A stretch of 64,000 nucleotides of DNA from Meghimatium bilineatum (lineage: Eukaryota > Mollusca > Gastropoda > Stylommatophora > Philomycidae), in assembly GCA_034231615.1 (NCBI GenBank), contig CM067298.1:34168127-34232126 (forward strand), given 5' to 3'. Each line of letters opens with the position of its first letter. The stretch's first letter is position 1. A model generated the notes under the pieces. It was not told where the DNA came from, made no database searches, and saw only the letters and a program-made list of their open reading frames with translations. Position numbers and translations under genes: made by a program. Shown piece after piece: positions 11,610-23,789 of this stretch.

Positions 11610-11910
11610 TAACCGACATCTTCTTCTTCTTCTTCTGCGTTCGTTCTCAAACTCCTGCAGATTAGCAGGATGTAGTCCGGAGAACGGAATGCGTTATGTC
11701 ATGGTTTACAGCAGTGTTGCGATATCTGCGCCTGTCGGCCCGACACATCCGACTTCAGCATGGCCTTGGGTCACTGACCCTATATGGAATGGGACAATCA
11801 ATCCATCCCATAACCATCCGTAGTCGTTTTTTACGACATGCGTGGAAGGTAAACAGTGTTGCTAGTCTTTGCTCCCCTTTCGGGCCCCTCAACACACGGT
11901 AGTAACCGAC
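11610..11910 (-). mobile_element. SINE, near full length, with 8-bp target-site duplication
   Basis: On the minus strand, 11902 down to 11618 matches the copy at 49472-49754 throughout. Landmarks are the GGGGCCCGAAAGGGGAGC head, CATGTCGTAAAA, CAGTGACCCAAGGCCATGC, the GGACTACATCC segment and GAGTTTGAGAACG, ending in a long AGAAGAAGAAGA tail. TAACCGAC lies on both sides (11610-11617 and 11903-11910). Few differences from the other clean copies suggest a fairly young insertion. Confidence 0.93.
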
Positions 11911-12004
11911 TTTTTATCATGCTCATAATAACGATTGCTCCAAAATTATTATCGCGATATATTATTATATTCAAATGCTTACGTCTTTAGAAAGTGACTT
12001 CGTG

Positions 12005-12085
12005 GTCGCCTGGCTAAGAGCGTTTTTTTATTTAGTAGCAGATGGTTATCGTTCTGTGTTCGACTCCAGGGACGGTGGGTTAATT
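12005..12085 (+). mobile_element. tRNA-like SINE head (A and B box)
   Basis: TGGCTAAGAGCG (12011-12022) resembles a polymerase III A box. GTGTTCGACTCC (12056-12067) resembles a B box at tRNA-like spacing. No complete cloverleaf was drawn, so this is more likely the head of a tRNA-derived SINE than a functional tRNA gene. A SINE body was not delimited. Confidence 0.5.
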
Positions 12086-12334
12086 TATTTTTACTTCAAT
12101 TTGTAAGCGCAGATGAATGTAATAGTCATGGTAGATAGCACTTATAATAGTACTCTTTTTTTTCTTACGCTCACCTCGGGCAACGCCAGGTATTGCTTCT
12201 ATGATCTTATAATCGCATACTTTATTAATCTCTTACTTTGTATCTTATTACTGAAACCATACCATGGTTTATACATTATTTCATTTACAAATATTTATTA
12301 CAATATAGGCTCATAACACTTGAGTTTTGATACC

Positions 12335-13872
12335 GTTCACAAACCGTTCAACCCCGGCAGACCCATTATCTCTGCGTGTTCCTGACCTACTGAACACATC
12401 TCTGACTTCCTGGATAGTGTCTTCCAACCATTAGTGGAGTAACTTCCTACATTCCTGAAAGATACCAACTATGCCCTGTCCATCTTTGCTTCTGCCCTGA
12501 CCTGACCCCTGCCCATACGTATCGTATCTTTCTGCTGGACGTCTGCTCCCTTTATACCTCCATACCGCACTCAGAGGGTCTCAATGATGTGAAGTTCTTT
12601 CTCAATCAGCATCCTCACCCCTCTGTGTCTACATCTACCCTCATCCGCCTTGCTGAACTCGTCCTTACTCTCAATTCCTTTGAGTTTGATGGGTACTTCT
12701 TTGACCAAATCAGTGGGGTCGCCATGGGCACCAAGATGGGGCCTAGCTATGCCTGCTTGTTCATGGGCCACCTTGAGCATCAGGTATGGGGATCATATGG
12801 AGGGCCCTTCCCATCGGTGTTCCATAGGTACATCAATGATGGGATCGGCATCACTGACATGTCTGAGGCTGACCTGGCACGCTTCATACAATTCATTGAC
12901 AATTTTCATCCGGCCATCAAGTTCACATCTGAGATCTCCACCTCCCATGTGAACTTTCTTAACATATCTATCACTGTTAAACCCCTCTGTCTTAGTACAT
13001 AGGTACACTACAAACCGACTGATGCTCATAGCTTTCTTCTATACAACTCTTCTCATCCCTCTGCCTGTCGTGATTCCCTTCCCTTTTCCAAAGTTCTTCG
13101 TCTTCGGCGCCTGTGCAGTCGCGAGGATGACTTTATCTAGAAGGCCTACGAGATGATAGCTTTCTTCCGCTGTCGCCTGTATCCTGAGGCTGTCCTCAGG
13201 TCTGCCCTTCTTCGTGTGTGCAGTCTCTCCCGTCAGGACACCCTCTCGACCACTCGTAAGGCTTCCTCGTCTAACCGGACTAATCTTGTTCTCATTTTTC
13301 ACCCCCATAGCGCAGCCGTTCGCCATGCCCTGCTTCGTCACCGTCCCCTTCTCCACTCTGACCCCGAGACGCAGGAAGTGTTCTGTAACTCCCCTCTTGT
13401 TGCTTACAGACGTGACAAGAACCTCAGGGATCTACTGGTCCGGAGTCACCTCCAGCCTGACGTTCCCAACCATTTTGGCATCATCAGATGTAAACGCAGC
13501 AAATGCTACACTTGTGCCTATGTCACCCAGATTCGTTCTGTCACATTCCCTAAAGCCACCTTCACCATTGAGGAGAGCTTCACATGTGTGTCCCGCAATG
13601 TCATCTACGCCACCATATGCAAGCGTTGCGCCATGACATATATAGGTGAAACTGGTAGGAGGCTCGCAGACCGATTCTGCGAACATCTGTACAACATAAA
13701 AAACCATTCTGGTTTGCCTGTTGACGTCCACTTTAATGGCACGGGCCATCGGGGCGCCCAAGACATTCACGTTACTGCCATTAAGTCGTGCTTCTCCGAT
13801 GACCGGACTCGTCTGGCGCTTGAGAACCGCTACATTTATCAATATGGCACTCTGAAACCCGACGGCATTTAA
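12335..13872 (+). pseudogene. Penelope-like reverse transcriptase with GIY-YIG endonuclease, inactivated
   Basis: Domain order is reverse transcriptase then GIY-YIG endonuclease, the hallmark of endonuclease-bearing Penelope-like elements. Visible landmarks are a fingers segment (RPII-AC-PTEHISDFLD, about 12358-12420) in one frame, a frameshift near 12,500, then motif A LLDVCSLYTSIPHSEGL (ending about 12582) and the GVAMGTKMGPSYACLFMGHLE-type motif B. Motif C reads YINDGIGI, with Asn where the second catalytic Asp of YxDD is expected. The GIY-YIG core is near 13602-13665 (YIGETGRR), with the downstream catalytic-type Glu in LALENRYIY. Frame 1 is otherwise open, with TAG stops at 13000-13002 and 13138-13140 before the natural end at 13872. 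The N-terminus is missing. RT copies RNA into DNA and GIY-YIG nicks the target. Confidence 0.92.
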
Positions 13873-14121
13873 GAGAGAGTGTCTCTTGTATGACTTTCGT
13901 CTTTCCATAGTTTCTGTTTGTTTCGTGCCACATATTTGTTGATAAATTTAGTCTATCCATAGTTTTTGTTTGTTTCGTGTCACATGTTTGTTGTTATTTT
14001 TGTATTTTCCTTGTCCGGTGTCTTTTCGCCTCTTCCGGTCAATCCAGACTACCCATACCTATGTGACCGTTGATATTATTATTGTTCGCTTTCTATTATA
14101 TGTTTTAAGTTTACTGTCTGT

Positions 14122-14153
14122 CTTGACAAAGGCCTTTTGGTCGAAACGTTGAC
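14122..14153 (+). ncRNA. Hammerhead-like hairpin motif in Penelope-like 3' region (candidate)
   Basis: CTTGACAAAG, a hairpin GGCC-TTTT-GGTC, then CGAAAC. This resembles a hammerhead core (CUGANGA, stem II, GAAA), with one extra base and an altered conserved base in the first strand. Penelope-like elements are known to carry hammerhead ribozymes in terminal regions. The copy at 25881-25910 shows the same layout. Stem III and a cleavage site could not be assigned with confidence, so activity is doubtful. Confidence 0.4.
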
Positions 14154-14271
14154 TTGTGTGTGTCATTCTGTATGTTATCTAGTGTTAGCAAAACTAAGTT
14201 ACCTTTTTCCTGGATCTACCTGTTGGATTTTTGTTTTGCGCAGTAAGTACAAGTTTTCGAGTTTTGATACC

Positions 14272-14778
14272 ACAAATCAAAATTTCCTGTAGTTGGGGAT
14301 TTTACGATATATTCTGGGAGGAAACTTGCTGAAAGTGTAAACTAAAAACATATATTTACAAACAATCTTCATTCAACGTTTACAGCATTTTGCTGTTACA
14401 TATCTCCATGGGAGTCGATTTTCGAAGCTTCTTCATTTGAAAACCTGAACCAGAATTTGAAAATGATATGAGGTGACCATAAGAGCAAACGTAACCGCAC
14501 ATGATAAAGCTTAGTAACTAATCTTATCATTGATCGCATTAAATTTGTTGTAAGTTAAGCTTATATTGATTTATAGTATACTAAAACATATATTTGCAAT
14601 GTGTTCTCTTTGCCCTATTACACAGCATGTTTTAACGATGTCGCAGGTTATTTCGATAAAATCGAATCGTGAATTACTTTGCTCATGTAAAATGGAGTAG
14701 TAGCTCCAGATATATGAGGAAAATGTAAATTACAAGATGGTGAAGGTGTAATAGAGAATTCATGTTTAACTTACTGAC
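14272..14778. other. AT-rich stretch, nothing recognised
   Basis: Lies between the Penelope-like insertion and the TCTA array. No motif or repeat was seen. Confidence 0.45.
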
Positions 14779-15807
<1,029 letters not shown>

Positions 15808-15865
15808 ATTATACGCTGAGTCCGTTGTACTCTGTATTGTCATAGGTAGAAGAGTTTGAAGATGT
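15808..15865 (-). mobile_element. LINE 3'-terminal fragment attached to the TCTA array
   Basis: On the minus strand, CATCTTCAAACTCTTCTACC, then CAGCGTATAATTAGATAGATAG. This aligns with the 3' end of LINE copies ending at 43105 (plus) and 45217 (minus). Only the last 60 bases or so of the element remain. Confidence 0.7.
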
Positions 15866-16419
15866 CCTTCGCATGCGCAATATATATATATATTATCCAA
15901 TATATATATCGGTCTACGTGTTGCATGTCCGTTCTATATTCGTTGTATCTGTGCAGCATCACTAATCGGGAAACACAATGATGAAAAAAACCATTTGATC
16001 TGCTATCCAGATCTTATTGACTAAATGCTTTTAATGTTTCAAATTTACTGATGACATATACGACTGACATTATAGTTTTAAAAGGGTTTATTGAACAAAC
16101 TGATCTTAATCATTCTAAAGTATATATATATATATATACATGTCTCTTCCAGATATTTGATGATTGCTGACCATAAAGAAATGCATTCTTTGGATTACTT
16201 AATGTTTCCATTCCCGAAATTGTTCAGAGCTTTCATAGGTAAGTTGGAGTTGGAATCATATTATTATCTACATCCATTAAACGTATCTGTTAGTACATGC
16301 GCTATAGTGAATTATACATTTTTTCTCTTTAGATTCACTTATACATTGTCAGGAATGGCGGTATTATTCATAACATGAGTAAAATCATAGTGAGTTAGTT
16401 TTTTAACACTAATACATCG
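15866..16419. other. AT-rich stretch with short TA microsatellites
   Basis: TA runs near 15881-15893, 15900-15909 and 16121-16138. The 95-codon frame at 16091-16378 is not recognised. Confidence 0.45.
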
Positions 16420-17500
16420 AACCCAGAGTCCAAGTATTTCATGCCCTCTATATTGAGATCTGGAAAAGTGAAATACCGTCACAAGATTGGAAATGATCAG
16501 CATACTACTTCCGAAGGAGGGCAACTTGAAACTCTACACAGATTACAGAACAATTGCACTGATCAGTCATGGGAGAAAAATACTTCCCAAGATAATCGTG
16601 AAAATAGTGAAACAAAATATGGACACAGAGAATTCAACATATTTCTGGTAGGTTTTAGACAGAACAGATGTACTTGGATCACATATTCAACATGAGAAAT
16701 GAAATATGGAAGTGCAGATAGTTTTATGAAGTCATATACACATATTTCATAATTTACTCAAATGCTTTTGACTCTGTAACACCAGAAATTATGGATCATA
16801 ATGGAACACACTGGTTTCCAACACCATCTCATTAAAATAGCTAATTAAAATGCGTTATCAAGGACAAGAGACTTTTGTTTGCCACGAGGGAGAAACATCT
16901 GAAAATAGGTTTGTCGTCCAAATAGGAGTCCGGCTGGGATGCAACCTCTCACCATTTGTGTTTAACATATACACATTAAACATCATGTACGAGAAGACCT
17001 ACATTACGATCAATTTCAACTTACTAATATTGGAAGACATGGGATTCGATAAATTAGGTATGTAGATTACGCCACCCTAATATCAAGAATCCCCACACAT
17101 TTATAGTGATTGATTATTTCAGTTGATTATCATAAAGAGGAACACAGTCTTTTTCACACTGGAAAAATCACCAAATTAATGCTTATCAACAGAAGTGAAG
17201 TCAATAGTCATTGACAAAGAACAGCTAGTAAATGTTAGAATCTCTGAATATCTCGAATCAACCATCAACACCACATGTGATTGCACAGCAGGTATAAGAA
17301 ATATATTATTAAAAGCCTTACAAAAACATCACAATGAAAATCGATGGAAGGGGACAAACAGAAAAACAAAGCTACAACTATTAAGAAGATATATTTTTTT
17401 TTCCAGTGGCAAAATATTGTTGTGAAACGTGGATAATGACATCCCCAATGGAAAAGAAAACATCGGTATTTTAAATGAAATGTTACGGAAATGTCCTAAT
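16420..17500 (+). pseudogene. LINE reverse-transcriptase palm/thumb region, degenerate
   Basis: Shifting frames read a LINE RT in order. There is a NYRTI-like start, MGFQHHLI (near 16800), a GVRLGCNLSPFVFNIYT block (16925-16975, RT motif B region) and IRYVDYATLIS (near 17060, YADD catalytic motif changed to YVDY). KSIVIDKEQLVNVRISEYLE and CTAGIRNILLKAL (17195-17320) form the thumb. Many stops and frame changes are present. The reading breaks near 17,500 and resumes at about 17,890 across an insertion. Confidence 0.82.
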
Positions 17501-17890
17501 AATTCTGTGTCGCTAGGAATTTGTAATTTATATGTATGCTTCCTACTTGAATTTACTTGTATGAGCTATTATTTTAAGCAACAGTGTACGGTCTCTATGT
17601 TATTTATGTTTAGAAGATGACCTATTGGTACTTGTAATACGAATACTGATCTTCTTATGTGTTTGTGGTCCTGAAAATATTTCAATACGTGTACGGGATG
17701 TTTGTTGTTGTTATTGTTATAATAGTTCTTGCCTCGATTGGTCCGTCTCAGTGACTTGAGTACACAGTTTGATTGGTTGAGCAAAATCACATCTTTTTTT
17801 TTGTGATGTGGTTAGTCAAGTACGGAAAAACTCTTTTACTCGAGTTGAAAGGCGATCTGTGCCGCTAGAACGGATCTGGTTCAATTCCTG
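17501..17890. mobile_element. Unidentified insertion splitting the LINE
   Basis: The LINE reading stops at a KCYGNVL segment and resumes at ILWTERRTNAEIRKDLN, so about 390 bp are foreign. GTCCTAATAATT on the left and GTCTTAAGAATA on the right may be a decayed target duplication. The right end carries GAACGGATCTGGTTCAATTCC, a B-box-like sequence resembling the one at 8730. Confidence 0.55.
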
Positions 17891-18240
17891 CTAGTCTTAA
17901 GAATATTGTGGACAGAAAGACGTACAAACGCAGAAATCCGTAAAGACCTAAACATAGAGGAAGACCGGCTCTACAAAACTATCAAAAACCACAAGCTATC
18001 ATAATCTGACACATAAAAAGACAATGGTTTTTACATCCAAGATTAATCATGGATCGAAAAGCTCCAGTGGAGAGAACAAGAGGCAAGCCAAGACTATGAT
18101 GGTCACTGAATAGTGAAGACGTTCTGAACATGACACTTGAAGAGGCTTGACAGTATGCACACAACTGAGAGGCTTGCATGATGGCAGTGATGACAATTTT
18201 CTATGAAGGACACGTCACAAAGAAAGATAGAATACTAAAA
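17885..18240 (+). pseudogene. LINE C-terminal region, continuation after the insertion
   Basis: WTERRTNAEIRKDLNIEEDRLYKT is the segment that follows the thumb in these LINEs. It is followed in another frame by RTRGKPRLWWSLN, a tryptophan/arginine-rich block, and a final EDVLNMTLEEA helix with stops. It is the natural continuation of the fragment ending near 17,500. Confidence 0.78.
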
Positions 18241-18919
18241 TATACAAATATTTATTGAATATGATGTGTATAGATAACACTACATATAAGACAAATTGTC
18301 ATTAATATCAAAGTTAAGCAGATTTACATGAGATAGTTCATGCTTGCAACATGTAGAATATACTGTATAGTAAGTTTGTAAATCTACTGTCATTTATCTT
18401 CTAGAGAAATGTATGTTCACTGACATAGCATTACATAGAATAGTTTATATTTCTATCACACTCAACAAATGTTGTAGTGATAATCATCCGATATCTGTAA
18501 ATGCTGAGAACAGGGCATCGTCGACGAAAACATTGATAATAATAATAAGGCATCACCTGCATTAATTAATAGTAAAGAATTTGTTATAAAATATACCCTT
18601 GAAACGTGTTTGCAAAATACTGCTGTAGTCACGTCAATGTATTAAGCAATTCCATTGATACGACCACGCTAAATCTGAAAATGGAGGACAAAGTCGTAAT
18701 GAAAGCACTGCTCTGGTGGGTGTTACGTGAATGCACTACTAAGTTACTACATTATCAAGAGGAGCAATATATAACTGCAATAAGTTATATTGCACACCAA
18801 GTTCTAAAAGATATCAACATTTTTGTTCCCGTCATGCGAATGTGGAGCGTATTGTTCTAACTGATAGGGGCTTGCATTACCTGGAGGATAATGACTTAGT
18901 TAACAATTAATCGAGCTGT
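18241..18919. other. AT-rich stretch, nothing recognised
   Basis: The 84-codon frame at 18606-18860 matches no remembered family. No repeat structure is seen. Confidence 0.4.
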
Positions 18920-19540
18920 ATCACCTGCAGAGCAGTGATCTAGCTGACAGGGGTTTGTGCCACTTGGATAGTAATAATCTATGAGACATGGTATTGTATC
19001 ACGTGGAGGCTAATGATCTAGCTGATAGAGGAATTAGAATGTGGAGGGTAATGGTTTCGCTGACATGGGATTGTATCTGGTGAAGGTAATCATTTCCCTA
19101 ACGGGGGATTGCATCACGTGTAAGGGGGGGGGGATTAATGATTTCGCTGAGATGGATTGTATCGCGGGGAGAGTAATGATCTTGCAGATGGATGATTGTA
19201 TCACGTGGAGGGTAGTTATCTGGCTAACAGGTGATTGTATCACGTGGAGGGTAGTTATCTGGCTAACAGGTGAGTGTATCACGTGGAGGGTAGTTATCTG
19301 GCTAACAGGTGATTGTATCACGTGGAGGGTAGTTATCTGGCTAACAGGTGATTGTATCACGTGGAGGGTAGTGATTTGTCAAACAGGAGATTGTATCACG
19401 TGGAGGGTAGTGATCTGTCAAACGGGTGATTGTATCACGTGGAGGGTATTGATCTGGCTAATATGTGATCCAATCACGTGGAGGGTAGTTATCTGGCTAG
19501 CGAGTTATTGTATCACGTGGAGGGTAGTGATCTGTATGAA
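18920..19540. repeat. Minisatellite, 39-bp unit, every core unit with CACGTG
   Basis: A diverged left part (18920-19190) leads into a regular array whose unit contains GTATCACGTGGAGGGTAGT and ATCTGGCTAACAGG. CACGTG starts at 19202, 19241, 19280, 19319, 19358, 19397, 19436, 19475 and 19514, exactly 39 bp apart, with two further copies at 19000 and 19115. Because 39 is a multiple of three, a 179-codon frame with 13-residue repeats crosses it. I treat that frame as a by-product of the repeat. Confidence 0.96.
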
Positions 19541-19890
19541 CAAATGCTATCACCAAGTACATCAATATTTCATGTCCTGATTAATTCTACATTTGCTAGC
19601 ATGATTACAACGCCGATGAAGGTACACACAAAACAGATATGTGAAAAACTAAACTGCTACATAGCAAGAATTAAAGAAACTTTATATCCCTAAATATATC
19701 CCATTGATATATTTTTAAAATAGATTTCTGGATCAGGAACACTCCATAAGTGTTCGTATAAAGTATGGGCATTTGTGTTGAAGTGAAACGTTCGCTAAGT
19801 GGGAATGTGTACGTAAGAGTGTTTGTTCTCATGAATCTCACCGATTTGATATGATAGACATCAGTATTCATCATCGATACGCAATACGCC
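19541..19890. other. Spacer between minisatellites
   Basis: No element recognised. Confidence 0.4.
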
Positions 19891-20040
19891 ATTACACACG
19901 TGCCAGCATCGTATCTATGTTAGTTCATTACACACTTGCCAGCATCGTATCTATCTTAGTTCATTACACACTTGCCAGCATCGTATCTATCTTAGTTCAT
20001 TACACACTTGCCAGCATCGTATCTATGTTAGTTCAATTCA
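19891..20040. repeat. Minisatellite, 36-bp unit, 4 copies
   Basis: Units start with ATTACACAC at 19891, 19927 and 19963, with a fourth after these. The core GCCAGCATCGTATCTAT is invariant. Confidence 0.95.
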
Positions 20041-20429
20041 CACTGTCCGTTCAACATGAGAGCGCAACAATTGTTCCGAGACTTCTCTTGGTCCTACTGG
20101 TTTTTGTATTTGAAAATAAAATAGTTCCACGTTGTACTCAGTGTCTCTGTTATAAGATCGACAGAAATCATGGCGGAAGTCAAGCGTGCCTGTGAATAAA
20201 TGAAATGTTCAACACACAATATGTCCCAATAAGACTTATGTAATTGATGTAGACGTTAGGTATTAGATTTTGCGTATGTTGATTATCTTCCTCATACACT
20301 GCACATGCCAATAGGTGCTCAGAAATGCTTCAGTAAATTTCTCAATGTGCAACGGCTGATGTTTATATTGAATTAGTGCTTTTAAAAAAAATAAAAAAAT
20401 TAAGTTGTCTTCTTCTCTACGAGCCACGC

Positions 20430-20625
20430 GTATCGTCACTCCCAATTCTCACATTTCCGATACTGTCATATGTTCATGTATCGTCACTCCCAATTCTCAC
20501 ATTTCCGATACTGTCATATGTTCATGTATCGTCACTCCCAATTCTCACATTTCCGATACTGTCATATGTTCATGTATCGTCACTCCCAATTCTCACATTT
20601 CCGATACTGTCATATGTTCATGTAT
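20430..20625. repeat. Minisatellite, 48-bp unit, 4 near-identical copies
   Basis: The unit contains TATCGTCACTCCCAATTCTC and CCGATACTGTCATATGTTC. Copies appear identical over most of their length, so the expansion is recent. Confidence 0.96.
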
Positions 20626-20879
20626 CTTGATATCATCTGATTATGCGGGGCACCGAAGGGCATTGAGTATATATATTAGGTTCATATGCTGGCCATCTGT
20701 TACTGTGACAAGACTGTCTAATTTGTCGGTTTATTGGATAATATCCTTACCCCTGTCCAGGAAAAAAAGATGATATTAATTTTCCTCAGTGATAATCACT
20801 TTTAGCCCTTTGCAATGACTCAAACAATAGCCTACGAACATCACTTGTTTTTACTTTTCGAATCATATTCATTGAATCA

Positions 20880-21050
20880 ATCAACCGCCGAATACGGATG
20901 TGTCGAGCAATTTGGCGCAAATAAAACGGATACAACACAGCATTTCATTCTCTAGACTACATCATACTAGAAATCGAGTAGGACCATTGTCCTGCTACAA
21001 GAGAGACCCAGTTGGAGTTTGAGAATGAACGCTGAAGAAGAAGAAGAATT
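20880..21050 (+). mobile_element. SINE, variant 3' domain (subfamily B)
   Basis: Shares GGCGCAAATAAAACGG, CATTCTCTAGACTACATC, GAAATCGAGTAG, TACAAGAGAGA and GAGTTTGAGAATGAACGC with the copy at 62098-62261, and ends in GAAGAAGAAGAA. Relative to the 49.5-kb type it has an extra segment of about 45 bp before GAGTTTGAGA. Flanking GAATCAATCA and GAATTAATCA may be an imperfect duplication. Confidence 0.82.
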
Positions 21051-21655
21051 AATCAGAAGTTGATATAGAAGTTATTCGCTTCATTTGCCATTATTCTCTT
21101 TATGTTTGTTTTTTTTCAAATTTGTATGGCACAATTATTGTGCTCACAAACTGAAGACTAATGCAAGCCTAAATAGAAATTTCCAAATACAACTTAGTGC
21201 ACATCAACTTGCACCTTAGGACACTCTAACAAAACTGTAACCGTCACGTCAAAGGCTCTCGAAGAAAGACAATATTCAAGTGGCAATTCGGGACTTCTAT
21301 AAAACTGTCTTGAGATTTGATAGCCAATGAAATGTAACGTCATAAGACATATATAAGTGCTTTTACTATACATTTCAACCTTTATATCTATGCATTCAAA
21401 TTTTATATGCGAGTCTGTCTTTTTGTATTGTACTTGACTACTCAGCGTATTCAATGAATATATCGAATGTTCTAGTGGAGGTACAGATGTGTATAATGTT
21501 ATAGAAAAGAAACGTTTCGAAAGTTACAGATAATATTGCTTGTATTGAGTACGATCAAGTAATTGTAAGCAATAAAAATGAGGTTCCACAATCTTCGTGA
21601 CATTAAAAGGGTTATTTACACATACGTATGTCTCGTGTATATATTAAAGGCATGA

Positions 21656-21746
<91 letters not shown>

Positions 21747-22170
21747 AAACTCGAGGCTAGTTATGTATCCGTTACATGAGGTATGTTCCACCATTCTATT
21801 ATCAGATAGTGAAATCCTTGTGAGGCATTTTATTGTGCGGACTTAGACGAGGGATTATTGCGCTATAAGAGAGGCATGAGTGGCATTTTATGTCATCTTG
21901 CTCTCTCAGTAAACAAAAGTCTCAGTACTGGGCCGGAATATTTGGATATTTATAGAACATGAAAGTGCCAAATATAATGTAGGACAGCTTAACCGGCAAG
22001 TCATGTTATTAGATTTAGAAAAATTTGGAAAGAAGATGTACTATTTCCGAAACGGAACTGAGTATGGAAAATTGATTAGAGTTATTTTCATGGACTTCAC
22101 GATTTTTACTGGCATATGTATTACGTTATAAGAGGATAACGTCTTTCTAACATATTTTTATTTAAGTTAG
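21051..22170. other. AT-rich stretch around a long TA microsatellite
   Basis: A nearly pure TA run lies at about 21657-21746. No coding or TE signal was recognised elsewhere in the stretch. Confidence 0.6.
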
Positions 22171-22345
22171 GTCATGTGACGTATTCCTTCTAGAACGTTG
22201 TCTTCCCAATGAACTCTCTGAAACTCTCTCTGTCTTGGGCGATGTGGCTTGCATTTTCTAGCGATGAATTCATGTTATCTTTAATGTCGTCAGTCCATCG
22301 TCTTCTTGGTCTGCCCTTTCTCCTCCACCCAGGCACTACAATCCT
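22171..22345 (-). pseudogene. LINE C-terminal fragment (GRPRRRWTDDI type)
   Basis: The minus strand encodes a GRPRRRWTDDIKDN-like block, then a region with a DRESFREF-like helix, and ends with a GKTTF-EG-RHMT-type terminus at 22171. It is very similar to 27771-27945, and both copies end at the same GTCATGTGACGTA sequence. Only the last 60 or so codons remain. Confidence 0.85.
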
Positions 22346-23789
22346 AGAGAAAATAAAGCTAGGACACAGTTAAATTCAAACGCACAAAATACATTACTCC
22401 ATAATGTAAGCTCTACAGGTATATAATTAGCATACACACCAGTGTCATCTATTGTACGACAGTTTCTTGGAAGCTTCTTTTGATTTTGATTGCTTTCCCT
22501 GTTGCACTTAGTGTTGATTTAGTAACTCTATTATAAAATATCGAAAAATCCTGGCTACTAGTCTATTACTAATCAAAGTCTATTACTACCATGTACACAT
22601 TTCTATTTTTAAGACCTTTGATCAAATCTCTTTATAGTAAGAATACTAGCATATACAGCATATAAAGTACACCTATTCATCTATACATTCTGGTTATTTC
22701 TGAATAAATGTAGTAACATGATAAGATATATATATATATATATATATATATACTTTGTAGTATGCAGTAATTTTCTATATGGGAACTTATTTAATTATAT
22801 TATAAATGATAGGGTTAAAAGGAATGAAAAGAAAAAAATGTACCTTTGTGTGTCCTGGACTGCAACAACATGTTTGTGATCTTAGTGGTTGAAAAAAGGG
22901 GGGTCTTAACAAACGAAATATTTTTGTAATTACTTAAGAGAAATGTCGAAAAACGCCAGATTCCGGTATTCAAGCAACAACCTTGCTATCACCACACACA
23001 AAAATTGCTTAACCTGAAACCGGATTAACCTTTCGGCTACTGTTTTTTTTTTAATTTGAGATGCATTTAATTATTTAAGAAATATAATAACCGTGATTTG
23101 AAATAGCATGTATAGTTCATGTTTGATTTTAACATAAATCACAGAGTTGTTTTATATTTATTGAATTATTTGTTCACATGTGAGAAATATACATTTTCCT
23201 ACTGAGACTTAACAATCAATGAAGAACATAACAATTCTGAATTAATACATATGTTCATAAACCAACGTTGTGCTACTGTATTGCACGTACGTCTGACTTC
23301 GATGTCAAATCTAGTCATCTAATATTCTTCCCACTTTTAAATAATGTCAGGTTACAATAATAATCTACCAGTTTAATTTTTCACAACATCCAGTGATAAA
23401 CGAAAACTATTGCATACCGTTAATAGTTATAATACTAAACTATAAAAGAAATCAATGGAAATAATCCAAGAACGCCTTATGTTAGCCAGCGTCTTTTAGA
23501 TGACCTGTTTACTGAAACTCAAGTCAGATGTCTGAGTAATGGCACTGGTTTGTGCGATGAAAGTCTTAAGTCAAATATAACCTCTTCCTGGAGAAAATAA
23601 TACTTTTGCTGTGTACACACTATTTGTTGTACATATTAAATGTATGATTTAATATATCGCGAAAATGTATATTACAAAAGTTTTACTGAGATTACTCGGG
23701 ATCAGCCTAATCCTACCAATTCAATGAACTCAATCCACTGATATTATTCAGTAATTCATATGAGGTGCACATATGCTTCATAATCATAT
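22346..23789. other. AT-rich stretch, nothing recognised
   Basis: Contains a TA run at about 22726-22751. No protein-like signal was seen. Confidence 0.45.

Larger units (their letters stand above)
12322..14271 (+). mobile_element. 5'-truncated Penelope-like retroelement with perfect 13-bp duplication
   Basis: GAGTTTTGATACC occurs at 12322-12334 and 14259-14271, bounding an insert of 1,924 bp. The insert begins inside the reverse-transcriptase domain and continues through a GIY-YIG endonuclease domain and a 3' untranslated region. It is visibly richer in G and C than its surroundings. The clean duplication and mostly open frame point to a relatively recent, dead-on-arrival insertion. Confidence 0.93.

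Noticed and set aside
12589-13872. Intact Penelope-like coding gene
   Set aside because: Two TAG codons, an upstream frameshift, a changed catalytic motif and a missing N-terminus make it non-functional.
19041-19580. 179-codon frame with 13-residue repeats
   Set aside because: The 39-bp period is a multiple of three, so an open frame is expected. No signal peptide, codon bias or conserved start supports a gene.
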